Assembly (NCBI GenBank): GCA_036511675.1
Contig: DATCBU010000041.1
Coordinates: 1 to 29,278, forward strand
Length of the DNA stretch: 29,278 bases
Reading direction: 5' to 3'
DNA from: Chersky-840 sp036511675
GTDB lineage: Bacteria; Actinomycetota; Acidimicrobiia; Acidimicrobiales; UBA8190
Of the stretch, positions 21,482-28,323 are shown piece after piece (position 1 is the first letter of the stretch; every line of letters begins with the position of its first letter). The translations under genes were made by a program, and so were the position numbers. Below the pieces are notes generated by a model. It was given only the letters and a program-made list of their open reading frames with translations. It was not told where the DNA came from and searched no databases.

Positions 21482-21892
21482 ATGACACGCGGCGCACCAT
21501 TCGTCCATCCCATCGCCGTTCGGTACCTGGAGGTGGACCAGCAGGGCGTGGTCTTCAACATGTGGTACCTGGCCTACCTCGACGACGCCCTCACCGCCTT
21601 TCTGGGCGCAGGCGGCCTCCCGTATCGGGACATGCTGGCGGCCGGCTTCGACGTGCAGGTCGTGCACACCGAACTGGACTGGCACGGGCCCCTTGGATTC
21701 GGGGACGAAGCCGAGGCACGGGTGATCGTGTCGCACATCGGCCGGACGTCGTTCACACTCGGGTTCGAGGTGATGTCCTCCGACCGCCTCGTCGCCAAGG
21801 CGAGCACCGTCTACGTGGCGGTGCGCACCGACGGGTCGGGGAAGTGCGACATCCCCGCGGCGCTGCTCGACGCGCTGGGGCCGGTGGCGTAG
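21482..21892 (+). CDS. Hot-dog-fold acyl-CoA thioesterase (4HBT family)
   Basis: A 136-residue single-domain hot-dog protein that probably hydrolyses acyl-CoA thioesters. The diagnostic stretch is 'VRYLEVDQQGVVFNMWYLAYLDDA' (residues 13-36), with Asp19 matching the catalytic Asp of 4-hydroxybenzoyl-CoA thioesterase-like enzymes and the following G-V-V-F-N-x-x-Y-L. Later strands 'DVQVVHTELDWHGPLGFGDEAEARV' and 'SFTLGFEVMSSDRLVAKASTVYVAV' complete the fold. An ORF extension to 21356 exists but runs into the divergent acetyltransferase. The acyl substrate cannot be deduced. Confidence 0.88.
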   Translation: MTRGAPFVHPIAVRYLEVDQQGVVFNMWYLAYLDDALTAFLGAGGLPYRDMLAAGFDVQVVHTELDWHGPLGFGDEAEARVIVSHIGRTSFTLGFEVMSSDRLVAKASTVYVAVRTDGSGKCDIPAALLDALGPVA

Positions 21893-21894
21893 GC

Positions 21895-21917
21895 GTCGAC
21901 CGGTCTACCGGCTCGAC
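21895..21917. terminator. Hairpin between convergent thioesterase and hypothetical genes
   Basis: GTCGACCGG pairs with CCGGCTCGAC with a single bulged C and a TCTA loop. It spans the 12-base gap and includes the stop codon of the minus-strand gene, a compact arrangement typical of a bidirectional terminator. Confidence 0.45.
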
Positions 21918-22261
21918 CCCGGCTCGGGGTCGACGTCGTGCAGCAGGGCGCGGGTCCGAGGGCCCAGCCAGTCGACCAGGCGACGTCGGTCGTCGGGGGA
22001 CAGGCTGTCGAGAAATGCCCACGCCACCACCTCGGCCGCCTCGTCCGAGCTCGCCGCCACGGACTCGACGCCCAGGAGGCACTGCGCCAGCACGGGACCG
22101 AGGCGCCCGATCTCGTCGGCCAGTCCGGCCACGTAGTCGGCCAGCTCCGTGAAGGTCGCCGCCATCCCCGGGTCGCCGTCTGCCGCCTCGACCAGGTCGA
22201 GGTACCGGTCGACGAATCCCGGTGCCGTCGCCAGGACCACCGCTACCTCGGGCTCCGTCAT
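21905..22261 (-). CDS. Hypothetical small acidic protein
   Basis: No family was recognised. From ATG 22261 the product is 118 residues, acidic and mostly helical in appearance ('VAVVLATAPGFVDRYLDLVEA', 'GLADEIGRLGPVLAQCLLGVES', 'SPDDRRRLVDWLGPRTRALL'). It contains one Cys and no signal peptide or membrane segment. The longest open frame extends to 22396, but its first 45 residues are low complexity. A TATGCT hexamer on this strand ends six bases before ATG 22261, which favours the short form. It is divergent from the arginine operon, with 257 bases between the two starts; a regulatory link is not shown. Confidence 0.6.
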   Translation of the reverse strand: MTEPEVAVVLATAPGFVDRYLDLVEAADGDPGMAATFTELADYVAGLADEIGRLGPVLAQCLLGVESVAASSDEAAEVVAWAFLDSLSPDDRRRLVDWLGPRTRALLHDVDPEPGSSR

Positions 22262-22267
22262 GCTGGG

Positions 22268-22273
22268 AGCATA
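22268..22273 (-). promoter_or_regulatory. -10 element for the small hypothetical gene
   Basis: TATGCT on the minus strand, six bases before ATG 22261, inside the local AT-rich island (about 22268-22290). Confidence 0.4.
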
Positions 22274-22339
22274 TGAAACAACATAGAATGCCGTCAACGG
22301 CGGCGACGTCATGCACGACGCGCTTCGAATCGACGACCG

Positions 22340-22409
22340 GGGTGGGTGCAGGGGGCACGGACTGGGGGATTTAGCGCCCGTGCCCCGCCGCCCCACGAGT
22401 CACCCGCCC
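22340..22409. other. Nested inverted repeats upstream of the arginine operon
   Basis: Two nested stems occupy 70 bases. The outer pairs GGGTGGGTG (22340-22348) with CACCCGCCC (22401-22409), nine pairs with one G-T. The inner pairs GGGGCACGG (22352-22360) with CCGTGCCCC (22378-22386), nine perfect pairs around a 17-base loop. It lies between the hypothetical gene and the argC promoter, outside both predicted leaderless transcripts. It could be a small RNA, a terminator of readthrough, or a DNA site; no T tract is seen. Confidence 0.4.
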
Positions 22410-22483
22410 GGGTTGGGGTAGAGAAAGGAGGGTGCCCAGTCAACGGTACGCCCGCCTCTGTGAAGGGTTCGTGAAGCGGAGTC

Positions 22484-22512
22484 TTGCATATCCATGCACG
22501 ATGTTGTATTTT
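22484..22512 (+). promoter_or_regulatory. argC promoter with overlapping ARG-box-like operator
   Basis: TTGCAT (22484-22489) and TATTTT (22507-22512) are a -35 and -10 pair separated by exactly 17 bases; the -10 ends six bases before the argC ATG, predicting a leaderless operon mRNA. The palindrome TGCAT-ATCC-ATGCA (22485-22498) covers the -35 hexamer and resembles actinobacterial ARG boxes. ArgR, encoded at 27805, would repress by blocking RNA polymerase when arginine is high. Binding is inferred. Confidence 0.6.
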
Positions 22513-22518
22513 CTTGCG

Positions 22519-23532
22519 ATGCACGTGGGGATCGCCGGCGCCTCCGGCTATGCCGGGGCCGAGCTCCTGCGGTTGTGTGCGGGCCATACGGACTTCGACG
22601 TGGTCCTGGCGGGGGCCAACACCCAGGCGGGACAGCGGGTGGCGGCGTTGTACCCGTCGCTGACGGCGGCCTACCCGAAGCTCGAGTTCTCCAAGGTGGG
22701 TGCCGACGACCTCGCCGGGCTGGACGTCGTGTTCCTGGCGCTCCCGCACGGGGAGTCCCAGGACCTGGCTCCGGCGCTGGTCGACCGGGTCGGGCTCCTC
22801 GTGGACCTGTCCGCCGACTTCCGGCTGCGTGACGTCGACGCCTATCCGCGGTGGTACGGACACGACCACGTCGCCCCCGAGCTGCTGGGCCGGTTCGTGT
22901 ACGGCCTCCCGGAGCTGTTCCGGCCCGAGTTGTCCGGGGCCCGGTTGGTGGCTGCGCCCGGTTGCTACCCGACCGCCGCAGCCCTGGCGCTCGCCCCTTT
23001 CGTGCGCGCCGACAGAATCGAGACGACCGGGGTGGTCGTGGACGCCGCCAGCGGCGTCTCGGGGGCGGGGCGGAAGTTGTCGCACACCACGCACTTCAAC
23101 ACCGCCGACGAGGACTTCACCGCCTACGGACTGCTGAACCACCGCCACACCCCCGAGATCGAGCAGGCGTCGGGGGCACAGGTCCTGTTCACGCCGCACC
23201 TGGCCCCCATGAACCGCGGCATCCTGGCCACCTGTTACGCGCGTCCGACGTTCGAGCTCACCACCGAGGGCGCTCTCGGGCTCCTGCGTGACGTCTATGC
23301 CGGTGAGGCCTTCGTGGTGGTGAGCGAGACGTCGCCCTCGACCAAGGCCACGCTCGGATCCAACTGCGCGCACCTCACGGCGCGCGTCGACCCCCGCACG
23401 GGCTGGGTGATCGTGTTGTGTGCGCTCGACAATCTCGTGAAGGGCGCCGCCGGCCAGGCCGTGCAGTGCGCCAACATTGCCCTCGGCCTTCCCGAGAGCT
23501 CGGGGCTCTCCGCCGTGGGGGTGTACCCGTGA
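22519..23532 (+). CDS. argC: N-acetyl-gamma-glutamyl-phosphate reductase
   Basis: It reduces N-acetylglutamyl phosphate to the semialdehyde with NADPH, third step of arginine synthesis. The Rossmann fold opens 'HVGIAGASGYAGAELLRL'. The catalytic cysteine is Cys149 in 'VAAPGCYPTAAALAL'; further conserved blocks are 'VDAASGVSGAGRK' and 'PHLAPMNRGILATCYAR'. It has 337 residues. The frame is open back to GTG 22432, but the extra 29 residues do not resemble ArgC and would overlap the promoter and operator, so ATG 22519 is chosen. Its TGA overlaps the argJ GTG. Confidence 0.97.
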   Translation: MHVGIAGASGYAGAELLRLCAGHTDFDVVLAGANTQAGQRVAALYPSLTAAYPKLEFSKVGADDLAGLDVVFLALPHGESQDLAPALVDRVGLLVDLSADFRLRDVDAYPRWYGHDHVAPELLGRFVYGLPELFRPELSGARLVAAPGCYPTAAALALAPFVRADRIETTGVVVDAASGVSGAGRKLSHTTHFNTADEDFTAYGLLNHRHTPEIEQASGAQVLFTPHLAPMNRGILATCYARPTFELTTEGALGLLRDVYAGEAFVVVSETSPSTKATLGSNCAHLTARVDPRTGWVIVLCALDNLVKGAAGQAVQCANIALGLPESSGLSAVGVYP

Positions 23533-24698
23533 GCGTCACCGCGCCCGAAGGGTTCGTGGCCTCCGGGCTGGCATGCGGGATCAAAGCCTCGGGTGCCCCC
23601 GACCTCGCGCTGGTGGCGTCGGCGTCGGGGACAGTGGCTGCCGCCGGCGTGTTCACCGCCAATCTGGCCGCTGCCGCGCCCGTGCAGGTGAGCCGCGCCC
23701 ATCTCGCCGCCACGGCGGGGCGGGCCGCGGCCGTGGTGCTCTCGAGCGGCAACGCCAACGCGGCCACGGGTGCGCCCGGCGTGGCCGGCGCCGAGCGCAT
23801 GTGCGCCCTGGTCGGTGCCGGGCTCGGGGTGCCGAGCACCGAGGTCCTCGTGTGCCAGACGGGCTTGATCGGGATCCCCCTGCCCATGGCCCCCGTCGAA
23901 TCGGGGATCCCGGCCCTGGTCGAGGCGCGCCTCGGGGGCCGCGACGCCGCCCAGCGCGCCGCGACGGCCATCATGACCACCGACACGGTGTGCAAGGAAG
24001 TGACTATCGAAGGCGCGGGGTTCTTGGTGGGGGGCATGGCCAAGGGAGCGGCCATGTTGGCGCCCAACATGGCGACCATGCTGGCCGTGTTGACGACAGA
24101 CGCCCGCTGCGACCCCGAGACCCTGGCCGTGGCGTTGCGCGGCGCGGTGGGCTCGAGCTTCAACCGGATGAGCGTGGACGGGTGCACCTCGACCAATGAC
24201 ACGGTGCTGGTGCTGGCGAGCGGGGCCGCCGCCACAGCGGTGAACGTCGACGTGTTGACCGAAGCCCTGGGACAGGCGTGCAGCGCGCTAGCCGGGATGA
24301 TGGTGGCCGACGCCGAAGGGGCCAGCAAGGTGTCGCACGTGGTGGTGACCGGTGCCACCTCGGACGACGACGCCCATCGCGCCGCCCGGAAGGTGGCGGA
24401 GTCGGCGCTCGTGAAGTGCTCGCTCAACGGCGAGGACCCCTACTGGGGGAGAGTAGTGAGCGAGTTGGGATCAGCGGGGGTCCCCTTCGACCTCGACCGC
24501 GTCAAGGTGTCCTATGGCGGCGTGGTGGTCTGTCGGGACGGCGTGGCGGTCGACCACGACACCGAGGCGGTGCGAGCCCACATGGCGGGCCGGGCGATCG
24601 AGATGCGCTGTGACCTGGGCCTGGGTACGGGGACCGGGGCCATGTTGAGCACCGATCTCGGCCACGGCTACATCGACGAGAACAGGACCACCTCATGA
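23529..24698 (+). CDS. argJ: Bifunctional ornithine acetyltransferase / N-acetylglutamate synthase
   Basis: It moves the acetyl group from N-acetylornithine to glutamate, giving ornithine and recycling acetyl groups; bifunctional forms also use acetyl-CoA. It is made as one chain that cuts itself at an Ala-Thr bond: here 'KGAAMLAPNMATMLAVLT', with Thr183 becoming the nucleophile of the beta chain. Conserved segments include 'GVFTANLAAAAPV', 'SGNANAATG', 'SFNRMSVDGCTSTNDTVLVLASG' and 'CSLNGEDPYWGRV'. It has 389 residues. GTG start in a GTGA overlap with argC; its stop overlaps argB (ATGA). No separate argA or argE is needed for the cyclic pathway. Whether the enzyme is mono- or bifunctional cannot be read from sequence. 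Confidence 0.96.
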   Translation: MSVTAPEGFVASGLACGIKASGAPDLALVASASGTVAAAGVFTANLAAAAPVQVSRAHLAATAGRAAAVVLSSGNANAATGAPGVAGAERMCALVGAGLGVPSTEVLVCQTGLIGIPLPMAPVESGIPALVEARLGGRDAAQRAATAIMTTDTVCKEVTIEGAGFLVGGMAKGAAMLAPNMATMLAVLTTDARCDPETLAVALRGAVGSSFNRMSVDGCTSTNDTVLVLASGAAATAVNVDVLTEALGQACSALAGMMVADAEGASKVSHVVVTGATSDDDAHRAARKVAESALVKCSLNGEDPYWGRVVSELGSAGVPFDLDRVKVSYGGVVVCRDGVAVDHDTEAVRAHMAGRAIEMRCDLGLGTGTGAMLSTDLGHGYIDENRTTS

Positions 24699-25618
24699 CG
24701 GTGGAGCTGGGCCCCTCCGAACGGGCCGCGGTGCTCGTGGAAGCCCTTCCCTACATCTTGCGGTTCTGGGGGAAGATCGTCGTCATCAAGTACGGCGGCA
24801 ACGTGTTGACCCCGGTCGACGGGGAGCCCATGGCCCAGGGCCAAGCACCGAGTGAGGCCGACGCACTGGCCTCGTTCGCCGAGGACGTCGTGCTCATGCG
24901 CTCGGTGGGGATGCTGCCCGTCGTCGTTCATGGCGGGGGGCCGCAGATCGGCGAGCTCATGGAGCGGCTCGGGAAGGTTCCGGAGTTCGTCGACGGGATG
25001 CGGGTGACCGATGCCGAGACACTCGAGATCGCCAGCATGGTGCTGATCGGGAAGGTGAACCGGGAGATCGTGTCGGCTATGAACGTGCACGGCTCGTTGG
25101 CCGTGGGACTGTCGGGCGACGACGCCAAGATGATCACCGCCACCGCCCGTGACGCCTCATTGGGGTTCGTGGGCGACGTGGGGGTGGTCGACCCGTCGAT
25201 TCTCCATCGGCTCCTGGCCGAGGGCATCATCCCCGTGGTGGCCACCATCGCCGGGGACACCACGGGCCAGTCCTACAACATCAATGCCGACGCCGTGGCA
25301 GGAGCGATCGCGGCGGCCCTGCACGCCGAGAAGCTCGTGTGTCTGACCGACGTCACCGGACTGCGCTCGGACCCCGACGATCCGAGCTCACGACTGCGGC
25401 AGGTCTCGGTGGACCAGCTCGACGCCATGGTGGCGTCAGGGGCGGCGGCATCGGGGATGATCCCCAAGGTCGAGGCGTGCGCCCGGGCCGTGCGTGCCGG
25501 GGTGCCGCGCGCCCACATCCTCGACGGGCGGGTCCCGCACGCCCTGTTGCTCGAGGTGTTCAGCGATCGAGGAGTAGGGACCATGATCTTTCGTGAGGGC
25601 GAGTGGTCACGTGAGTGA
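24695..25618 (+). CDS. argB: Acetylglutamate kinase
   Basis: It phosphorylates N-acetylglutamate, the usual arginine-inhibited control step. Amino-acid-kinase motifs are 'VVIKYGGNVL', 'PVVVHGGGPQIGELMERLG', 'GLSGDDAKMI' and 'NINADAVAGAIAAALHAEKLVCLTDVTGL'; 'SGMIPKVEAC' supplies the ATP-binding Lys. The N-terminal helix before 'YILRFWGKIVVIK' is the one that mediates hexamer formation and arginine inhibition in related enzymes. Compared with common ArgB, about 15-18 extra residues ('TPVDGEPMAQGQAPSEAD') follow 'KYGGNVL' near residues 36-53. It has 307 residues. Confidence 0.96.
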   Translation: MTVELGPSERAAVLVEALPYILRFWGKIVVIKYGGNVLTPVDGEPMAQGQAPSEADALASFAEDVVLMRSVGMLPVVVHGGGPQIGELMERLGKVPEFVDGMRVTDAETLEIASMVLIGKVNREIVSAMNVHGSLAVGLSGDDAKMITATARDASLGFVGDVGVVDPSILHRLLAEGIIPVVATIAGDTTGQSYNINADAVAGAIAAALHAEKLVCLTDVTGLRSDPDDPSSRLRQVSVDQLDAMVASGAAASGMIPKVEACARAVRAGVPRAHILDGRVPHALLLEVFSDRGVGTMIFREGEWSRE

Positions 25619-26840
25619 CGTCGCTGATCGCAGCGCGCTCATGCACACCTACGCCGAGCCGCCCGTGACCTTCGTGCGGGGTGCGGGTTCGGAGCTGTGG
25701 GACACCGACGGCAATCGCTACCTCGACTTCCTGTCCGGACTGGCGGTGACCGGTCTCGGCCACGCCCACCCGGCCGTGGCCGAGGCGGTGTCGGAGCAGG
25801 CGCGCACCCTGGTGCACGTGTCCAATCTGTTCGGCAACACCGTCGGCCCCGAGGTGGCGGTGACTCTCGACCGGCTCGTGGGGGGAGGCACGGATCGGGC
25901 GGGAGGGCAGGTGTTCTTCACCAACTCCGGGGCCGAGGCCAACGAATGCGCGCTGAAGCTGGCCCGGAAATGGGCGGGCCCGGGCCGGCACGTGGTGGTG
26001 AGCACGTGGGACGCGTTCCACGGACGCACCCTGGCCACGCTGCACGCCACGGGCCAACCCGAGAAGCACGCCCCGTTCGCGCCCTTGCCCGAGGGCTTCG
26101 AGCACGTCGCCTACGACGACCTCGCGGCGCTGGAGGCGGCGTGTGACCCGGCCCGGGTGGCGGCGGTGCTCCTCGAGCCCATCCAGGGGGAGTCGGGAGT
26201 GATCGCGCCGTCGTCGGACTACCTGAGCGGGGTGCGCGAGATGTGCACGGCGCGCGGGATCCTGCTCATGGTCGACGAGATCCAGACGGGGCTCGGCCGC
26301 ACGGGACGGTGGTTCGCCTTCCAGCACATGGGCGTCGAGCCCGATGTGGTGACCATGGCCAAGGCGCTCGGCAACGGCGTGCCCATCGGCGCCTGCTGGG
26401 CCCGTGCCGAGGTGGCGGCGGCGTTCTCGCCGGGGGATCACGGGAGCACCTTCGGCGGGCAACCGCTGGCGGCGGCGGCGGCACGTGCCACCCTGGCGGT
26501 GATGGAGGCCGAGGACGTCTGCGCCCGGGCCCGGCGCGCCGGGGCTCGGTTGCGGGCCGGGCTCGAAGGCCTGGAGGGTGTCGTCGGCGTCCGGGGTGCG
26601 GGGCTCCTGCTCGGTGTGGCACTCGACAACCAACGGGCCAAGGAGGTGGTGGGCGCGGCGCTGGCGAGAGGGCTGGTGGTGAACGCCCCGCGACCCGACA
26701 CCATCCGACTGGCCCCGTCACTGCTGGTGAGCGAGGGCGAGATCGACGAGGGATTGGCCTTGCTCGGCGCCGCCCTGGGCGACGTCATCGGCGCCACCAT
26801 TGCCGACAGCGACGCCCCCACGGGCGCGGCGGCGTCATGA
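25611..26840 (+). CDS. argD: Acetylornithine aminotransferase
   Basis: A PLP-dependent class III aminotransferase that converts N-acetylglutamate semialdehyde to N-acetylornithine. Signatures are 'LWDTDGNRYLDFLSGLAVTGLGHAHP', 'VFFTNSGAEANECALKLARKW', 'STWDAFHGRTLATL', 'LLMVDEIQTGLGRTGRWFAFQ' and the PLP lysine in 'VTMAKALGNGVPIGACWA'. 'GDHGSTFGGQPLAAAAA' ends the active site. It has 409 residues from GTG 25611, which overlaps argB by eight bases; an upstream GTG at 25593 would add six residues. Its stop overlaps argF as ATGA. Confidence 0.97.
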   Translation: MSDVADRSALMHTYAEPPVTFVRGAGSELWDTDGNRYLDFLSGLAVTGLGHAHPAVAEAVSEQARTLVHVSNLFGNTVGPEVAVTLDRLVGGGTDRAGGQVFFTNSGAEANECALKLARKWAGPGRHVVVSTWDAFHGRTLATLHATGQPEKHAPFAPLPEGFEHVAYDDLAALEAACDPARVAAVLLEPIQGESGVIAPSSDYLSGVREMCTARGILLMVDEIQTGLGRTGRWFAFQHMGVEPDVVTMAKALGNGVPIGACWARAEVAAAFSPGDHGSTFGGQPLAAAAARATLAVMEAEDVCARARRAGARLRAGLEGLEGVVGVRGAGLLLGVALDNQRAKEVVGAALARGLVVNAPRPDTIRLAPSLLVSEGEIDEGLALLGAALGDVIGATIADSDAPTGAAAS

Positions 26841-27808
26841 CCCGGCACTTCCTCGATGTCGACGACCTGTCGTGCGACGAGCTCGACGACGTGTTGGCCG
26901 CGGCGTCGCTTCCCGTGGCCGAGGTGCCGAAGGTGCTGGCCGGTCGCGGCGCTGCTCTTGTCTTCGAGAAGCCCTCGGCCCGCACGCGCAGCTCGACCGA
27001 GCTCGCCGTCATCGGGCTGGGGGGACACCCCGTCTACATCCAGGGACCCGAAGTGGGCTTCGACGTGCGCGAGACCGTCGAGGACGTGGCTCGGACCCTG
27101 GCGTGTTACCACGGCGTGTTGTGCGCACGCGTCCTCGACCACACCACCCTCGTCCGCATGGCAGCGGCGCTGGATGCACCGGCGACCGTGATCGACGCCG
27201 ACGGCGAGGACGGGGAGCGCTTCCCCGTCCCGGTGCCGGTGGTGAACCTGCTCTCGGACCGGGCCCATCCGTGTCAGGCGCTGGCCGATCTGTTGACGCT
27301 GCGCCAGGTGTTCGGCGACGTCGAGGGTCGCACCGTCGCCTACATCGGGGACGCCAACAACGTGTGGCGCTCCTTGGCGCTGGCGGCGGCGATGACCGGC
27401 ATCCGGGTCCGTACGGCGTCGCCCGAGGGCTATGAGCCCGACGCCGACGATCTGGCCCGTGTGGCCCGGCTCGGGGGCGAGGTCGAGGTGACGTCGGATC
27501 CCATGGAGGCGGCGGCGGGGGCCGACGCCCTGTACACCGATGTGTGGACCTCGATGGGCCAAGAGGAGGAGCAGGAGCTCCGCCGCAAGGCGTTCGCGGG
27601 ATTCACCATCGACGAGGACATGGTGGCCCACGCCGCACCCGACGCTGTGGTGCTGCATTGCCTGCCCGCCCACCGCGGCGAGGAGATCAGCGCGTCGGTC
27701 CTCGAAGGGCCGAGGAGCGTTGTGTGGCGCCAGGCCGCCAACCGGATGCACGCCGTGCGGGGGCTGCTGGCGTGGTTGCTAGGACCGGGCGGGGGTGATC
27801 CCCGGTGA
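26837..27808 (+). CDS. argF: Ornithine carbamoyltransferase, variant carbamoyl-phosphate loop
   Basis: It joins ornithine and carbamoyl phosphate to form citrulline. The carbamoyl-phosphate loop reads 'FEKPSARTRSS', with Ala replacing the usual Thr of S-T-R-T-R. 'DRAHPCQALADLLTL', 'YIGDANNVWRSLALAA', 'VWTSMGQEEE' and 'VVLHCLPAHRGEEIS' match OTC signatures (HPCQ, the SMG loop and HCLP). About 15 extra residues (acidic, 'IDADGEDGERF') occur before 'VPVVNLLSD'. It has 323 residues. Catalytic competence is likely since the arginines and the HCLP Cys are kept. The gene is the fifth of the operon and overlaps argD (ATGA) and argR (GTGA). Confidence 0.94.
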   Translation: MTRHFLDVDDLSCDELDDVLAAASLPVAEVPKVLAGRGAALVFEKPSARTRSSTELAVIGLGGHPVYIQGPEVGFDVRETVEDVARTLACYHGVLCARVLDHTTLVRMAAALDAPATVIDADGEDGERFPVPVPVVNLLSDRAHPCQALADLLTLRQVFGDVEGRTVAYIGDANNVWRSLALAAAMTGIRVRTASPEGYEPDADDLARVARLGGEVEVTSDPMEAAAGADALYTDVWTSMGQEEEQELRRKAFAGFTIDEDMVAHAAPDAVVLHCLPAHRGEEISASVLEGPRSVVWRQAANRMHAVRGLLAWLLGPGGGDPR

Positions 27809-28323
27809 AGATGGGCAAGCCCCAGCGTCAGCATCGTGTGACGCGCCTGCTCGAGACCCATGCCGTGTCCAACCAGGCGCAACTGGTTGGGCTCCTGGCC
27901 GAAGAAGGGGTCGAGGCCACCCAGACCACGGTGTCGCGTGACCTCGAGGAGATCGGCGCCATCAAGGTACGCGTCCCGGGGGGCGAGACCGTCTACGCCC
28001 TGCCCGAGTTGCCCGTGCGCCAGGTGGCGCCCGAAGACCATCTGCGACGGGTCCTGGGGGAGTGGGTGGTCGAGGTGGCGCACTCGGCCAACCTGGTGGT
28101 CCTGCGTACCCCACCGGGATGTGCGCATGTGGTGGGCTCGGCCCTGGACCGCAGCGGCTTCGACGGCGTGATCGGCACGGTGGCGGGGGACGATACGGTC
28201 CTCGTGGTCGCGGCCGGGGACACCGGCGGTGCGGTGCTCGCGGCGCGGCTCTCCGAGCTGGCGGGCACTGCGGCGGGGGATGCGGGAAATGCGATGACCT
28301 CGGACATGAACGGAGCGCACTGA
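27805..28323 (+). CDS. argR: Arginine repressor
   Basis: The hexameric arginine-responsive regulator of arginine genes. The N-terminal winged helix contains 'TTVSRDLEEIGAIKVRV', the DNA-recognition helix at residues 41-55. The C-terminal domain holds the arginine-binding block 'VGSALDRSGFDGVIGTVAGDDTVLVVAA', with the conserved GT-x-AGDDT loop. Of 172 residues, the last 20 form an Ala/Gly-rich tail after 'LSELAG'. It begins GTG in a GTGA overlap with argF, so it is made from the operon it would control, a feedback arrangement. Its candidate operator is the palindrome at 22485-22498. Confidence 0.95.
   Translation: MKMGKPQRQHRVTRLLETHAVSNQAQLVGLLAEEGVEATQTTVSRDLEEIGAIKVRVPGGETVYALPELPVRQVAPEDHLRRVLGEWVVEVAHSANLVVLRTPPGCAHVVGSALDRSGFDGVIGTVAGDDTVLVVAAGDTGGAVLAARLSELAGTAAGDAGNAMTSDMNGAH

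Noticed and set aside
22311..22421. A 36-codon ATG frame in the argC upstream region.
   Set aside because: No convincing ribosome-binding site, composition typical of chance frames, and it runs straight through the nested stems; kept only as part of the unexplained element.
22432..22518. In-frame N-terminal extension of argC from GTG 22432.
   Set aside because: The extra residues do not match ArgC, the GTG directly abuts the Shine-Dalgarno-like AAAGGAGG with no spacing, and the stretch contains the promoter and ARG-box-like palindrome.
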